From Streptomyces sp. NBC_00259 (GTDB lineage Bacteria > Actinomycetota > Actinomycetes > Streptomycetales > Streptomycetaceae): a DNA stretch of 64,000 bases. Shown here in pieces: positions 36,468 through 45,731 of this stretch. The stretch is from positions 248,001-312,000 of the forward strand of contig NZ_CP108080.1 of assembly GCF_036181745.1 (NCBI RefSeq), read 5' to 3'. Within the stretch, counting starts at the first letter, position 1, and the number at the start of each line of letters is the position of its first letter. The notes beneath the pieces are model-generated. The model was not told where the DNA came from and searched no databases. It was given only the letters and a program-made list of their open reading frames with translations. The position numbers and the translations under genes are program-made.

Positions 36468-37778
36468 ATGGCCGAAGCCGGCAGCAACGTCACCGCGCTG
36501 TTCCGTGCGTCGACGGCGCACAGCCCCTCGTACGCGGCGCTGAGCCGGGCGGGCGGGGACGCACAGGCGATCACCGACTTCTGCATCCCCTGCAACCCGT
36601 ACTTCCCGACGCCCGAGATGTTCGAAGAGCTGGGCGGCCGGCTGCGGGACATCCTCACGTACTACCCGAGCAGCGCGGACACCATCACCACCGAGCTGTG
36701 TTCCGTCCTCGGGCTCAATCCGCAGACGGTCGCCATGGGGAACGGGTCCACCGAGCTGATCACCTGGATCGATCATCTGCTGGTGCGGGAGTCGCTGGCG
36801 GTGCCGGTGCCGACGTTCGGGCGGTGGACGGACCAGCCGATGGAGACGGGCAAGCGGGTCGACATGTTCCCGCTGCCGGAGTCCGCCGGCTTCGCCCTCG
36901 ATCCGGCGTCGTTCGTGGACTTCGTCCGCTCGAGAGGGTCGCGTACGGCCGTCATCTGCAACCCGAACAACCCGGACGGCGGTCTGCTGCCGCGGCACGG
37001 CGTGCTCGCGCTCCTGGACCAGCTCCAGGATCTGGACCTGGTCGTCGTGGACGAGTCGTTCCTGGAGTTCGCTGACGCGGAGGCGGATTCCAGCGTCGTC
37101 GGCGAGGCCGTGCTGCGTCCCAACACGATCGTGCTGCGCAGTCTGGGCAAGAACTTCGGGTTGCACGGGGTGCGTTTCGGCTATCTCGTCGCCAATCCGG
37201 GACTCGCGGGGCGGGTGCGGGCGGCGTTGCCGAAGTGGAACCTCAACTCCTTCGCCGAGACCGTGGTGTTCATGCTGAAGGAGCACCGGCTGGAGTACGC
37301 GCACAGTCTGCGTCTGGTGCAGCGCGACCGGCAGGAGATGATCTGGCAGCTGAGCCGGCTGCCGGGGCTGACGGTGTACCCGTCGCAGGGCAACTTCCTG
37401 TACGTACGGCTGCCGGAGGGGGCCGACGGGGCGGTGCTTCGCGACCGGCTGCTGGAGGAGTACGGCGTGCTGGTGCGGGAGTGCGGCAACAAGATCGGCA
37501 GCTCCAGCCGGTATCTGCGGCTCGTGGTGCGGCCGCAGGCGGATGTGCAGCGGCTGGTGGCGGGGCTGGAGGAGACGCTGTACGCGACGCACCACGGCCC
37601 GGGCCGGAGCTACGGCCAGGGCCAGAACCAGAACCACGGCCAGAGTCAGGGCCAGGGCCAGGAGTACGACCGGATTCCGGCCCTCGAACCGGCCCGGAGT
37701 CCCGGGCCCATGCCGGCGTACGCGCTGCCGTACGGGTCCGGAACCGCGGCGGTGGACCGGCTCGTCAGGGGCGCGTGA
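36468..37778 (+). CDS. PLP-dependent aminotransferase, HisC/CobD-like, with Gln/Gly-rich tail
   Basis: The 436-residue fold-type I PLP enzyme has NPNNPDGG (residues 165-172) in the cofactor region, VVVDESFLEF with the PLP-ring Asp, the Schiff-base Lys in LRSLGKNFGLHGVRFGY (about residue 230), and the phosphate/carboxylate Arg in SSRYLRLVVR. It is closest to histidinol-phosphate or CobD-type aminotransferases, but no pathway neighbours are present. After residue 370 a 65-residue tail rich in Gly and Gln (GQGQNQNHGQSQGQGQ) is added, encoded by hexamer-like repeats. GGAGGAAC is four bases before ATG 36468, a strong site. Confidence 0.88.
   Translation: MAEAGSNVTALFRASTAHSPSYAALSRAGGDAQAITDFCIPCNPYFPTPEMFEELGGRLRDILTYYPSSADTITTELCSVLGLNPQTVAMGNGSTELITWIDHLLVRESLAVPVPTFGRWTDQPMETGKRVDMFPLPESAGFALDPASFVDFVRSRGSRTAVICNPNNPDGGLLPRHGVLALLDQLQDLDLVVVDESFLEFADAEADSSVVGEAVLRPNTIVLRSLGKNFGLHGVRFGYLVANPGLAGRVRAALPKWNLNSFAETVVFMLKEHRLEYAHSLRLVQRDRQEMIWQLSRLPGLTVYPSQGNFLYVRLPEGADGAVLRDRLLEEYGVLVRECGNKIGSSSRYLRLVVRPQADVQRLVAGLEETLYATHHGPGRSYGQGQNQNHGQSQGQGQEYDRIPALEPARSPGPMPAYALPYGSGTAAVDRLVRGA
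37613..37662 (+). repeat. imperfect GGCCAG/CAG hexamer repeat inside the aminotransferase gene
   Basis: Repeated GGCCAG, AACCAG and GTCAGG units encode the Gly/Gln/Asn-rich part of the tail. The pattern is consistent with slippage expansion of a linker. Confidence 0.7.
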
Positions 37779-37858
37779 GCCGCTCGGCGCCCGCTCGCTC
37801 GAGGCGTCCGCCGCGAAACTCCGTTGCCGCCGGTGCGGGCCGGTGGTGGAGTGGCCGG

Positions 37859-38692
37859 ATGGATCACGATGCGGTGCTGGCCCTGTACGACCGGCAGATG
37901 CGGCGGGACGCCCCCGCGGACGGGCCGGGGGCACGGGTCGAGCGCGTGGGTGGCGTGGTGCGGCAGACCGCCGGTGACCACGGCTGGAACGGCGTCCTCT
38001 GGTCCGGCCTGGACGCGACGACGGCGGACGCGGCCATCACGGAGCAGGTGCGCCATTTCGCCTCGCGCGGCTGCGAGTTCGAGTGGAAGCTGTACGGGCA
38101 TGACCGGCCCTTCGATCTCGCGGACCGGCTGCTCGCTGCCGGGCTCGTGCCGGAGCCCGCCGAGACGCTGCTGGTCGCGCCCACGGACGGGGTCGCGGCC
38201 GAGTCCGCGCACGGGCGTGCGGACGGCCGCCGGGACGGGCCGGAGCTGCCTACCGGTGTGGAGTTCCACCGGGTCACCGACGCCGCCGGCGTGGATCTCC
38301 TCGCCCGGGTCCACGAGGAGGCCTTCGGCACGGACTCCTCCCGGCTGAGGGCACAGCTGCTCGCACAGCTGACCGCCGGCCCGGACGGTCTCGTCGCCGT
38401 CGTCGCCATGGCCGGCGACGTGCCGGTGAGTTCGTCCCGACTGGAACTCCCGCCGGGACGACGTGACTTCGCGGGTCTGTGGGGCGGGGGCACGGTGCCG
38501 CGGTGGCGCGGCCGCGGCCTGTACCGCGCCTCGGTGGCCCACCGGGCCCGCATCGCGGCGGAACGCGGCTACCGCTACCTCCAGGTGGACGCGATGCCGT
38601 CGAGCCGGCCGATCCTGGAGCGCCTCGGCTTCACCGCGCTCAGCACGACGACTCCGTACGTCCACCGGCCGGGAGCACCGGGCCCGCACTGA
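37859..38692 (+). CDS. GNAT family N-acetyltransferase
   Basis: The 277-residue protein has a divergent N-terminal half and a clear GNAT domain in the second half. The strand pair VAVVAMAGDVPVSSSRLELPP is followed by the acetyl-CoA loop RWRGRGLYRASVAHRARIAAERGY (about residues 220-243, consensus R-x2-G-x-G/A) and YLQVDAMPSSRPILERLGF. The N-terminal half is likely a degenerate second GNAT unit. The acceptor is unknown. It is 80 bases after the aminotransferase gene in the same direction, and converges on a lipoprotein gene 20 bases after its stop. Confidence 0.85.
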   Translation: MDHDAVLALYDRQMRRDAPADGPGARVERVGGVVRQTAGDHGWNGVLWSGLDATTADAAITEQVRHFASRGCEFEWKLYGHDRPFDLADRLLAAGLVPEPAETLLVAPTDGVAAESAHGRADGRRDGPELPTGVEFHRVTDAAGVDLLARVHEEAFGTDSSRLRAQLLAQLTAGPDGLVAVVAMAGDVPVSSSRLELPPGRRDFAGLWGGGTVPRWRGRGLYRASVAHRARIAAERGYRYLQVDAMPSSRPILERLGFTALSTTTPYVHRPGAPGPH

Positions 38693-38712
38693 CGGCGGCG
38701 CGCCGCACCGGT

Positions 38713-39570
38713 TCAGCCGGCCGGCCGCAGCCAGCCGTGCACGCGGACCACCCCGGCGCCGAACCGCCGGTCCATGTCCCGCCGCAGCTCGTCGGTGGCG
38801 ACGTAGGTCCTGATGCTCACGGCGTTGCCCACGACGTCGATGCTCGCGCCCAGGAGGTTGGGCACCGCCTTCACCACCCGCTCCCGCACCGTGCGCAGTT
38901 CGGCCTGCGAGCGCGCGGCGGTCGTCAGACAGAGGGCGCCGCCCCAGGTCTTGCGGATCTCGCGTTCGTGGCCGGCGAGGTCCCGGGTGAACCGCATGAC
39001 GAGGACGGTGCCGCCGCCTTCGGTGTCGATCCAGCCGCCGGCGAACTCCTTGTCCTCCTCCGCCGAGCGAAGGGCACGCTCGTAGTCCTCGGCTCCCGCC
39101 TTCGAGGGGTCCACGGCCTCACGGTCCCCCGCCGCCGCACGGCACGGGCTCGTGAAGTCGGGTGCCTGGAAGTCGCCTTCGGGAACCTCGCGCGTGCCGG
39201 AACCGGAAGGGGAGAGCCGCGCGGGTTCGGTGAGCGTGAAGCGGCTGCCGTCCCAGGTGCCGACGAGGTCGTACGTGCCCCAGGTCGTTCCCTGCTGGGA
39301 CTCCCGCTTGACCGCGCTCCACTTCCAGCCGACGACATCGGGGCCGCCGCACTGGGGCGGCAGGGACGTCCGGACCATCGAGCAGAGCTGCGGTCCGTGC
39401 GAGGCGCTCTCCAGGACGGTCGCCCGGACCTCGTAGCGCTGTGCGGAGGCGGAGGGCGATGTGGAGGCGGACGCCGACGGTGAGGGGGACGCCGTACTGC
39501 CGGGAGTCGCCTGCTGCCCGCAGGCGACGAGGAGGAGGAGTGCAGGAATCGCGACGATTCTCGGCTTCAT
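38713..39570 (-). CDS. lipoprotein of unknown function
   Basis: The 285-residue protein has a type II signal with the lipobox LLLLVAC near residue 17, followed by a Ser/Ala/Thr-rich linker to about residue 42. The mature part contains VGWKWSAVKRESQQGTTWGTYDLVGTWDG and later LCLTTAARSQAELRTVRERVVKAVPNLLG, an alpha/beta arrangement I do not recognise. It should be anchored to the outer face of the membrane. Two starts are possible: ATG 39570, which gives the shorter n-region typical of lipoproteins, and a GTG eight codons upstream. It stands alone. Confidence 0.8.
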   Translation of the reverse strand: MKPRIVAIPALLLLVACGQQATPGSTASPSPSASASTSPSASAQRYEVRATVLESASHGPQLCSMVRTSLPPQCGGPDVVGWKWSAVKRESQQGTTWGTYDLVGTWDGSRFTLTEPARLSPSGSGTREVPEGDFQAPDFTSPCRAAAGDREAVDPSKAGAEDYERALRSAEEDKEFAGGWIDTEGGGTVLVMRFTRDLAGHEREIRKTWGGALCLTTAARSQAELRTVRERVVKAVPNLLGASIDVVGNAVSIRTYVATDELRRDMDRRFGAGVVRVHGWLRPAG

Positions 39571-39662
39571 GCTCGCTGCGACGGTTGATGGCACGGTTCG
39601 GTTCCCGCCAGATCTGGCCGGTTTCCGCCCTGGCGCCGGCCGGTGCGGCGGCGATGGCGGGA

Positions 39663-40577
39663 TCAGTCCGTGGACAGTCCCGCCGCCGCCCCCGCCAGGG
39701 CGTCGAGGACCGGGCTGAGGAGCGGATGGGCCTCCGCGCCGCGGCGGACCGCCGCGAAGACGCGCCGGGTGGCGGCCGGCCCCGCGACGGGGAGGACGAC
39801 GGTGTCCTTCAGCTCCATGCCGCGCAGCGCCGAGCGCGGGACGAGGGCCACTCCGGCGCCCGCACCGGCGAGGGCCACCACGGCGCGGAAGTCGTCGGAG
39901 GTGTGGGTCAGCCGGGGCTGGAAGCCCGCGAGTTCGCAGGCCAGCAGCATGACGTCGTGGCAGGGGTTGCCGGGGTTCTGGCCGATCCAGTCGCTGTCGG
40001 CCAGTTCGGCGAGCTCCACCCGGCTGCCGCCGGCGAGCGGGTGGCCGTGGTGCAGGACCGCGTCGAAGGGTTCCGCGTAGAGCGGGACACGGGCGAGTCG
40101 CCGGTCGTTCTCGCGGGGCGCCCCGCGGTACTCGACGGCGAGGGCCAGATCGGCCTCGCCGTCGAGGACCATCGGCAGGCTCTCGTCGCCCTCGGCGTCG
40201 CGGACGCGGACCCGGATGCCGGGGTGCTCGCCGGCCAGGCGTCCGATCGCGGGGGCGAGGACCTCGGCGATACCGGTCGCGAAGGCGGCGACCGTGACCT
40301 CGCCGGCCGCGCCGCCCGCGTAGGCGGCGAGCTCCGCCTCGGCCCGTTCCAGCTGCGAGAGCACCGCGTGCGCATGGGCGAGGAGGATCTCGCCGGCCGC
40401 GGTCAGCCGTACGCCGCGGCCGCTGCGGATGAGCAGGGTGTGGCCGGACTCCTGCTCCAGGGCGGCGAGCTGCTGGGAGACGGCGGAGGGGGTCAGATAC
40501 AGCGCTGCGGCCGCGGCGGTCACCGTACGGTGGTCCGCCACGGCACGCAGTATGCGGAGCCTGCGGGGGTCGATCAC
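39663..40577 (-). CDS. LysR-family transcriptional regulator, coupled to kbl
   Basis: The 304-residue regulator has the LysR winged helix ([58 protein letters not shown]) and a LysR-substrate domain with [26 protein letters not shown] and the hinge strand [16 protein letters not shown]. It is probably a sensor for a threonine-pathway compound. It starts with GTG inside the stop codon of kbl (GTGA at 40577-40574), so it is translated as the third gene of the tdh-kbl unit instead of from its own divergent promoter, which is unusual for LysR genes. Confidence 0.9.
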   Translation of the reverse strand: MIDPRRLRILRAVADHRTVTAAAAALYLTPSAVSQQLAALEQESGHTLLIRSGRGVRLTAAGEILLAHAHAVLSQLERAEAELAAYAGGAAGEVTVAAFATGIAEVLAPAIGRLAGEHPGIRVRVRDAEGDESLPMVLDGEADLALAVEYRGAPRENDRRLARVPLYAEPFDAVLHHGHPLAGGSRVELAELADSDWIGQNPGNPCHDVMLLACELAGFQPRLTHTSDDFRAVVALAGAGAGVALVPRSALRGMELKDTVVLPVAGPAATRRVFAAVRRGAEAHPLLSPVLDALAGAAAGLSTD

Positions 40578-41773
40578 CCGGCCATTGTCGCCCGGGCGTC
40601 GACGAACGCCGCCACCGCCCGCTCCACGTCCTCGCGGGAGTGCGCGGCGGAGAGCTGGACGCGGATGCGGGCCTTCCCCATCGGGACGACCGGGTACGAG
40701 AAGCCGATCACGTACACGCCCCGCTCCAGCAGCAGCTCGGCCATCCGGCCCGCCTCGGCCGCGTCGCCGATCATGACGGGCGCGATCGCGTGGTCGCCGG
40801 GCAGGATCTCGAAGCCCGCCTCGGTCATCTTCGTGCGGAAGAGGGCGGTGTTCGCGGCGAGCTTCTCCCGCAGGTCACCGGCGGACTCCAGCAGGTCGAG
40901 GACCGTGAGGGAGGCGGCGGCGATGACCGGGGCGAGGGAGTTCGAGAACAGGTACGGGCGGGACCGCTGGCGCAGCAGCTCCACGATCTCGGCGCGGGCG
41001 GCGACGTAGCCGCCGGAGGCGCCGCCGAGGGCCTTGCCGAGGGTGCCGGTGATGATGTCGACGCGGTCCATGACGCCGTGCAGCTCGGGGGTGCCGCGGC
41101 CGCCGGGGCCGACGAAGCCGACGGCGTGCGAGTCGTCGACCATGACCATGGCGTCGTAGCGGTCGGCGAGGTCGCAGATCTCGCGCAGGGGCGCCACGTA
41201 GCCGTCCATGGAGAAGACGCCGTCGGTGACGATGAGCTTGCGCCGGGCGCCGCCCTCGGTGGCCTCCTTGAGCCTGGTCTCCAGCTCGGCCATGTCCCGG
41301 TTGGCGTAGCGGAAGCGGGCCGCCTTGGAGAGGCGGATGCCGTCGATGATGCTGGCGTGGTTGAGGGAATCGGAGATGACGGCGTCCTCGGGTCCGAGGA
41401 GGGTCTCGAAGACTCCGCCGTTGGCGTCGAAGCAGGAGGAGTAGAGGATCGTGTCCTCCTGGCCGAGGAACGCGGAGAGGCGACGCTCCAGCTCCTTGTG
41501 GACCTCCTGGGTGCCGCAGATGAAGCGGACGGAGGCCATGCCGTAGCCCCAGCGGTCCAGGGCCTCCTTGCCCGCGGCGACGACGTCGGGGTGGTCGGCG
41601 AGGCCGAGGTAGTTGTTGGCGCAGAAGTTCAGCACGTCACCGGCCGCACCGCCGGAGGTGACGGCCACGGAGGCCGACTGGGGGGTGCCGATGACGCGCT
41701 CGGGCTTGTGCAGGCCGGCGGCGCGGATCTCGTCGAGGGTGGCGCGGAGGTCGTCGCGGACGGACGCGTACAT
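40574..41773 (-). CDS. kbl: glycine C-acetyltransferase (2-amino-3-ketobutyrate CoA ligase)
   Basis: This 399-residue PLP enzyme is of the alpha-oxoamine synthase family. Landmarks are [15 protein letters not shown], the substrate loop [36 protein letters not shown] with the cofactor Asp, and the Schiff-base lysine in [15 protein letters not shown]. It splits 2-amino-3-ketobutyrate with CoA into glycine and acetyl-CoA, the second step of threonine breakdown. The gene lies 44 bases after tdh, which supplies its substrate, and overlaps the LysR gene. Length matches the E. coli enzyme (398 residues). Confidence 0.96.
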   Translation of the reverse strand: MYASVRDDLRATLDEIRAAGLHKPERVIGTPQSASVAVTSGGAAGDVLNFCANNYLGLADHPDVVAAGKEALDRWGYGMASVRFICGTQEVHKELERRLSAFLGQEDTILYSSCFDANGGVFETLLGPEDAVISDSLNHASIIDGIRLSKAARFRYANRDMAELETRLKEATEGGARRKLIVTDGVFSMDGYVAPLREICDLADRYDAMVMVDDSHAVGFVGPGGRGTPELHGVMDRVDIITGTLGKALGGASGGYVAARAEIVELLRQRSRPYLFSNSLAPVIAAASLTVLDLLESAGDLREKLAANTALFRTKMTEAGFEILPGDHAIAPVMIGDAAEAGRMAELLLERGVYVIGFSYPVVPMGKARIRVQLSAAHSREDVERAVAAFVDARATMAG

Positions 41774-41817
41774 GGGGTTCTCTCCCTTGAGGGGTGGCTG
41801 CGGGCCGGGCCGGGGAC

Positions 41818-42846
41818 TCAGGCGGTCCAGTCGAGGATGATCTTGCCGCTGCGGGCGGTGGCGGCCTCGTCGAAGGCCGCGTCGAAGTCCTGGTAGCCGT
41901 AGCTGCCGGTGATCACGGGAGCGAGGTCGAGTCCGCCTTCGAGGAGGACCGTCATCGCGTACCAGGTCTCGAACATCTCCCGGCCGTAGATGCCCTTGAT
42001 CGTGATCATCGAGGTGACGATCCTGGACCAGTCGACGGCGAACTCCTGGGCGGGCAGACCCAGCATCGCGATCCGGCCACCGTGCGTCATGTTGTCGATC
42101 ATGTCGCGGACGGCTTCGGGGCGGCCGGACATCTCCAGGCCGACGTCGAAGCCCTCCTTGAGGCCGAGGGTGCGCTGTGCCGAGGCGATGTCGGTCTCGG
42201 CGACGTTGACGGCCAGCGTCGCGCCCACCTTGCGGGCCAGTTCGAGGCGCGGCTCGCTCACGTCGGTGATCACGACGTTGCGGGCGCCCGCGTGCCGGGC
42301 GACGGCCGCCGCCATGACCCCGATCGGGCCCGCGCCGGTGATCAGCACGTCCTCGCCGACGAGCGGGAAGGACAGCGCGGTGTGCACGGCGTTGCCGAAC
42401 GGGTCGAAGATCGCGGCGATGTCGAGGTCGACCTCCGTGCGGTGCACCCACACGTTCGACGCGGGCAGCGACACGTACTCGGCGAACGCTCCGTCGCGGC
42501 CGACGCCGAGCCCGACGGTGCTGCGGCACAGATGACGGCGGCCCGCGAGACAGTTGCGGCACTTGCCGCAGACGAGGTGCCCCTCGCCGCTGACCAGGTC
42601 GCCCACGGCGACGTCCTGGACGTCCGCGCCGACGGCCGCGACCTCGCCGACGAACTCGTGGCCCGCGACCAGAGGGGTGCTGATGGTCTGCTGGGCCCAG
42701 CCGTCCCATGAGCGGATGTGGAGATCGGTGCCGCAGATGCCGGTGCGGAGGACCTTGATCAGCACATCGCCCGGGCCGTATTCGGGCTCGGGGACGTCCA
42801 TGAGCCACAGCCCGGGCTCGGCGTGCTGCTTGACGAGTGCCTTCAT
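41818..42846 (-). CDS. tdh: L-threonine 3-dehydrogenase
   Basis: The 342-residue medium-chain dehydrogenase has the Tdh signature [34 protein letters not shown]. It carries the catalytic zinc Cys/His (Cys about 38, His about 63) and the structural zinc cysteines in [15 protein letters not shown]. The NAD turn is [19 protein letters not shown] with the acidic residue in VITDVSE. It oxidises L-threonine to 2-amino-3-ketobutyrate. It is first in the tdh-kbl-LysR unit. Its upstream 131 bases contain the A-rich stretch CTTAAGAAAACC (read leftward, 42949-42960), a plausible regulator site. Confidence 0.96.
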   Translation of the reverse strand: MKALVKQHAEPGLWLMDVPEPEYGPGDVLIKVLRTGICGTDLHIRSWDGWAQQTISTPLVAGHEFVGEVAAVGADVQDVAVGDLVSGEGHLVCGKCRNCLAGRRHLCRSTVGLGVGRDGAFAEYVSLPASNVWVHRTEVDLDIAAIFDPFGNAVHTALSFPLVGEDVLITGAGPIGVMAAAVARHAGARNVVITDVSEPRLELARKVGATLAVNVAETDIASAQRTLGLKEGFDVGLEMSGRPEAVRDMIDNMTHGGRIAMLGLPAQEFAVDWSRIVTSMITIKGIYGREMFETWYAMTVLLEGGLDLAPVITGSYGYQDFDAAFDEAATARSGKIILDWTA

Positions 42847-42977
42847 GGTGCGGCTCCAGGCATTGCGGGCGGGCGGACCAGGCAGGACGGCCGGGTCGGC
42901 GGACGACGTGGACCAATCTGCCGAGGCTCGGGCGTTCAGTCCATCGAGGTTTTCTTAAGCGGGCCGACAGCAGAGCT

Positions 42978-43850
42978 TCACACAGGCCCCGCCGCGGCGC
43001 CGGTGACGGCGGAGTCGAGGAAGCCGGTGACGGCGCGGGTGAAGGCGCCGGGGTCGTCCAGCCACGGGTAGTGGCCGGCGCCGCGCTGCACCACGGCCGT
43101 GCCGTGGCGGAACAGCGCGGCTGTCTTCCCGGCGCGTGCGGGGGTGGGCCCGCCGTCGTACTCACCGGCGAGGACGAGCACCGGCGCCTCCAGAGCGGCG
43201 AGCGCCTTCGCGGTCGTCGGCGGGTCGAAGGCGCCGTCGGCGAAGTAGGCGCTTCTCGCCTGCGGGTTGGACTGGTGGGCGTCGTCGGCCGCGTGCTCTC
43301 GCGCGGCCGCGTCCCAGCGCCCGTACATGAACGGCACGATGTCCGGCCAAAGGTCGTCGAGCTCGGCGCCGCCGAGGTAGGCCTCCCACGCCTGGTGGCC
43401 TGCCTCGTACCAGGGCTCGCCCTTGCGCAGCGCGACGGCGTCCCGCCAGTCCTGTTCGGTGGCCTCGACGCCGATGGCGCGGGTGCCGGGGGTGACGAGG
43501 GTCAGGGAGCGCACCCGCTCGGGGTGGGCGGCGGCGTGGAGCAGGGCGAGATTGCCGGCGGCCGAGTGGGCGAGGATGTCGGCACGCTCCAGTCCGAGGT
43601 GCTCACGCAGCGCCTCGACGTCGTCGACCTGCCGGTCGCAGCGGTACGTGCCCGGGTCGTCCGGTACGGCGGAGTCGCCGGTGCCGCGCAGGTCGAGCCG
43701 TATGAGCGTGCGACCGGCGGTGAGGCCGCCGAGCTCGCCGAGGTAGGCCGAGGCCCGCATGGGACCGCCCGGCAGACAGATCAGCGGCTCCCCCTCCCCC
43801 TCCGCGTGGCAGGCGAGCGAGGTGCCGTCGTATGCGCTGAAGGTCGGCAT
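42978..43850 (-). CDS. alpha/beta hydrolase (proline-iminopeptidase-like)
   Basis: The 290-residue alpha/beta hydrolase starts with [27 protein letters not shown]. The HGG-like oxyanion region is [17 protein letters not shown] is the typical loop, and the nucleophile elbow is LAHSAAGN (Ser about 107). The catalytic Asp is in GEYDGG and the His is in GAGHYPW. This is the size and order of proline iminopeptidases and related esterases; the substrate is open. GGAGAGG precedes ATG 43850 by eight bases. It lies in the tdh direction but 131 bases away, so it is probably separate. Confidence 0.9.
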   Translation of the reverse strand: MPTFSAYDGTSLACHAEGEGEPLICLPGGPMRASAYLGELGGLTAGRTLIRLDLRGTGDSAVPDDPGTYRCDRQVDDVEALREHLGLERADILAHSAAGNLALLHAAAHPERVRSLTLVTPGTRAIGVEATEQDWRDAVALRKGEPWYEAGHQAWEAYLGGAELDDLWPDIVPFMYGRWDAAAREHAADDAHQSNPQARSAYFADGAFDPPTTAKALAALEAPVLVLAGEYDGGPTPARAGKTAALFRHGTAVVQRGAGHYPWLDDPGAFTRAVTGFLDSAVTGAAAGPV

Positions 43851-43940
43851 ACCGCGATCCTCTCCGGGCGTCCGCGATCCCGCCAACGGGCTGATGTCTT
43901 GACGCCCGGCCGGGCGGCTGGATTACTGATCCCGGACAGT

Positions 43941-43958
43941 CGACCGAATGATCGGTCG
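43941..43958. promoter_or_regulatory. TetR-type operator upstream of paaK
   Basis: CGACCGA-ATGA-TCGGTCG is a perfect 7-base inverted repeat, 32 bases before the PaaK start. ACCGA-N4-TCGGT palindromes are typical of TetR regulators of acyl-CoA and phenylacetate genes (PaaR type, from memory). The hydrolase gene on the other side starts 90 bases away. Confidence 0.55.
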
Positions 43959-43990
43959 CCCGGTTTGCGAGTGACACGGGAGTCATCCGT

Positions 43991-45307
43991 ATGACGGATC
44001 GGACGGACCTGACGCATCTGACGGACCCGGCGGAGCTGCTGGACGCCGGGGAGCGCCTCGGCCGCGAGGAGCTCCGGGCCCTCCAGTTGGAGCGGCTGCG
44101 GGCGACCCTGCGCCATGCGTACGAGAACGTCGGCTTCTACCGGGAGTCGTTCGACAAGGCAGGGGTGCGGCCCGAGGACTGCCGCTCGCTCGACGATCTC
44201 GCCCGCTTCCCGTTCACGGCGAAGTCGGACCTGCGCGACCACTACCCGTTCGGGATGTTCGCCGTGGAGCAGTCGAGGGTGCGGCGCATCCACGCCTCCA
44301 GCGGGACGACCGGGCGGCCCACGGTCGTCGGCTACACCGACGGTGACCTGGACACCTGGGCGGACGTGGTGGCCCGCTCCATCCGCGCGGCCGGCGGACG
44401 GCCCGGCCACAAGGTTCATGTGGCGTACGGCTACGGGCTGTTCACGGGTGGTCTCGGCGCGCACTACGGGGCGGAGCGGCTCGGCTGCACGGTCATCCCG
44501 GCGTCGGGCGGGATGACGGCGCGGCAGGTGCAGCTGATCCAGGACTTCCGGCCCGAGATCATCATGGTGACGCCGTCGTACATGCTGACGCTGCTCGACG
44601 AGTTCGAACGCCAGGGCGTCGATCCCCGGTCCACCTCGCTGAAGGTCGGGATATTCGGCGCGGAGCCGTGGACCGAGGAGATGCGCCGCGAGATCGAGGA
44701 GCGCTTCGCGATCGACGCGGTCGACATCTACGGGCTGTCCGAGGTGATGGGCCCGGGTGTGGCGCAGGAGTGCGTCGAGACCAAGGACGGACTGCACATC
44801 TGGGAGGACCACTTCTATCCCGAGGTCGTGGACCCGTTCACCGGTGAGGTGCTGCCGGACGGGGAGGAGGGCGAGCTGGTCTTCACCTCGCTCACCAAGG
44901 AGGCCATGCCGGTCATCCGCTACCGGACCCGGGACCTGACCCGGCTGCTGCCCGGGACCGCGCGGGTGTTCCGGCGGATGGAGAAGGTCACCGGACGCAG
45001 CGACGACATGATCATTCTGCGCGGGGTGAACCTGTTCCCCACCCAGATCGAGGAGATCGTGCTGCGGACGCCGGGTGTCGCCCCGCACTTCCAGCTGAAG
45101 CTGACGCGCGAGGGCCGGATGGACGCGCTCACGGTACGGGCCGAGGCGCGCGAGGGGGTGCCTGCCGAGCAGCGGGAGGCCGCGGCCGGGCTGATCGCGG
45201 CGGCGGTGAAGGACGGGATCGGGGTGTCGGTGACGGTGGAGGTGGTCGACCCGGAGACGCTGGAGCGCTCGGTCGGCAAGATCAAGCGGATCGTCGACCT
45301 CCGGTAG
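43991..45307 (+). CDS. paaK: phenylacetate-CoA ligase
   Basis: The 438-residue adenylate-forming ligase has the PaaK-specific ATP loop ASSGTTGRPTVVGYT (about residue 100) and the motif IYGLSEVMGPGVAQECVETKDGLHIWEDHF. It also has RTRDLTRLLPG and the C-terminal GRSDDMIILRGVNLFPTQIEE. It activates phenylacetate to phenylacetyl-CoA with ATP. None of the paaABCDE ring-opening genes is in the window, so this is an isolated copy. It may supply an aryl-acyl-CoA to neighbouring enzymes. The ATG at 43991 has GGGAG about eight bases upstream. Confidence 0.95.
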   Translation: MTDRTDLTHLTDPAELLDAGERLGREELRALQLERLRATLRHAYENVGFYRESFDKAGVRPEDCRSLDDLARFPFTAKSDLRDHYPFGMFAVEQSRVRRIHASSGTTGRPTVVGYTDGDLDTWADVVARSIRAAGGRPGHKVHVAYGYGLFTGGLGAHYGAERLGCTVIPASGGMTARQVQLIQDFRPEIIMVTPSYMLTLLDEFERQGVDPRSTSLKVGIFGAEPWTEEMRREIEERFAIDAVDIYGLSEVMGPGVAQECVETKDGLHIWEDHFYPEVVDPFTGEVLPDGEEGELVFTSLTKEAMPVIRYRTRDLTRLLPGTARVFRRMEKVTGRSDDMIILRGVNLFPTQIEEIVLRTPGVAPHFQLKLTREGRMDALTVRAEAREGVPAEQREAAAGLIAAAVKDGIGVSVTVEVVDPETLERSVGKIKRIVDLR

Positions 45308-45477
45308 AACGGCCACGTCCCGAGAACGACCTCGGCCCACCACGGGTTCGGCGGCCGGTTCCCGGCGGCCCCGGGCGCCGGCCGGCCGACCTGATGCCGG
45401 AGCGGCACCGCCGACAGGATAGGCTCGGCAGCTGCTCCTGGTCCTCGGGAGCTGAACTCGCTTGAGGAAAGGGCTGG

Positions 45478-45660
45478 TTGGCTGTGTGGCAGGAGGCGCC
45501 GATCTACGACCGGCTCGTCACGGAACGCGGTGACGTGCCCGCGCAGGTGCGCCGGGAGGCCGAGCACGCGCTGCGGACTCTGGAGCAGGTCATGCGCTCC
45601 GGGCTGCCCCCGATCGGCATGCATCCGCAGCAGACGCAGCCGTACCCGACCGGCCCCTGA
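45478..45660 (+). CDS. small conserved Streptomyces protein (MAVWQEAPIYDRL type)
   Basis: The 60-residue protein has a TTG start and AGGAAAGG about six bases upstream. The opening MAVWQEAPIYDRLVTERGDVPAQVR is one I recall from a small conserved Streptomyces protein family, followed by a helix EAEHALRTLEQVMRSGLPP and a Pro/Gln-rich end. No function is known to me. It lies between PaaK and a convergent FadD. An in-frame GTG at 45484 is an alternative start. Confidence 0.65.
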   Translation: MAVWQEAPIYDRLVTERGDVPAQVRREAEHALRTLEQVMRSGLPPIGMHPQQTQPYPTGP

Positions 45661-45731
45661 CGGCACGTCCCTCGCGGTGAGATCCGCGGTGGGACCCGCG
45701 GTCAGGACCGGACCCGGCCGGCCCCTCGCGC

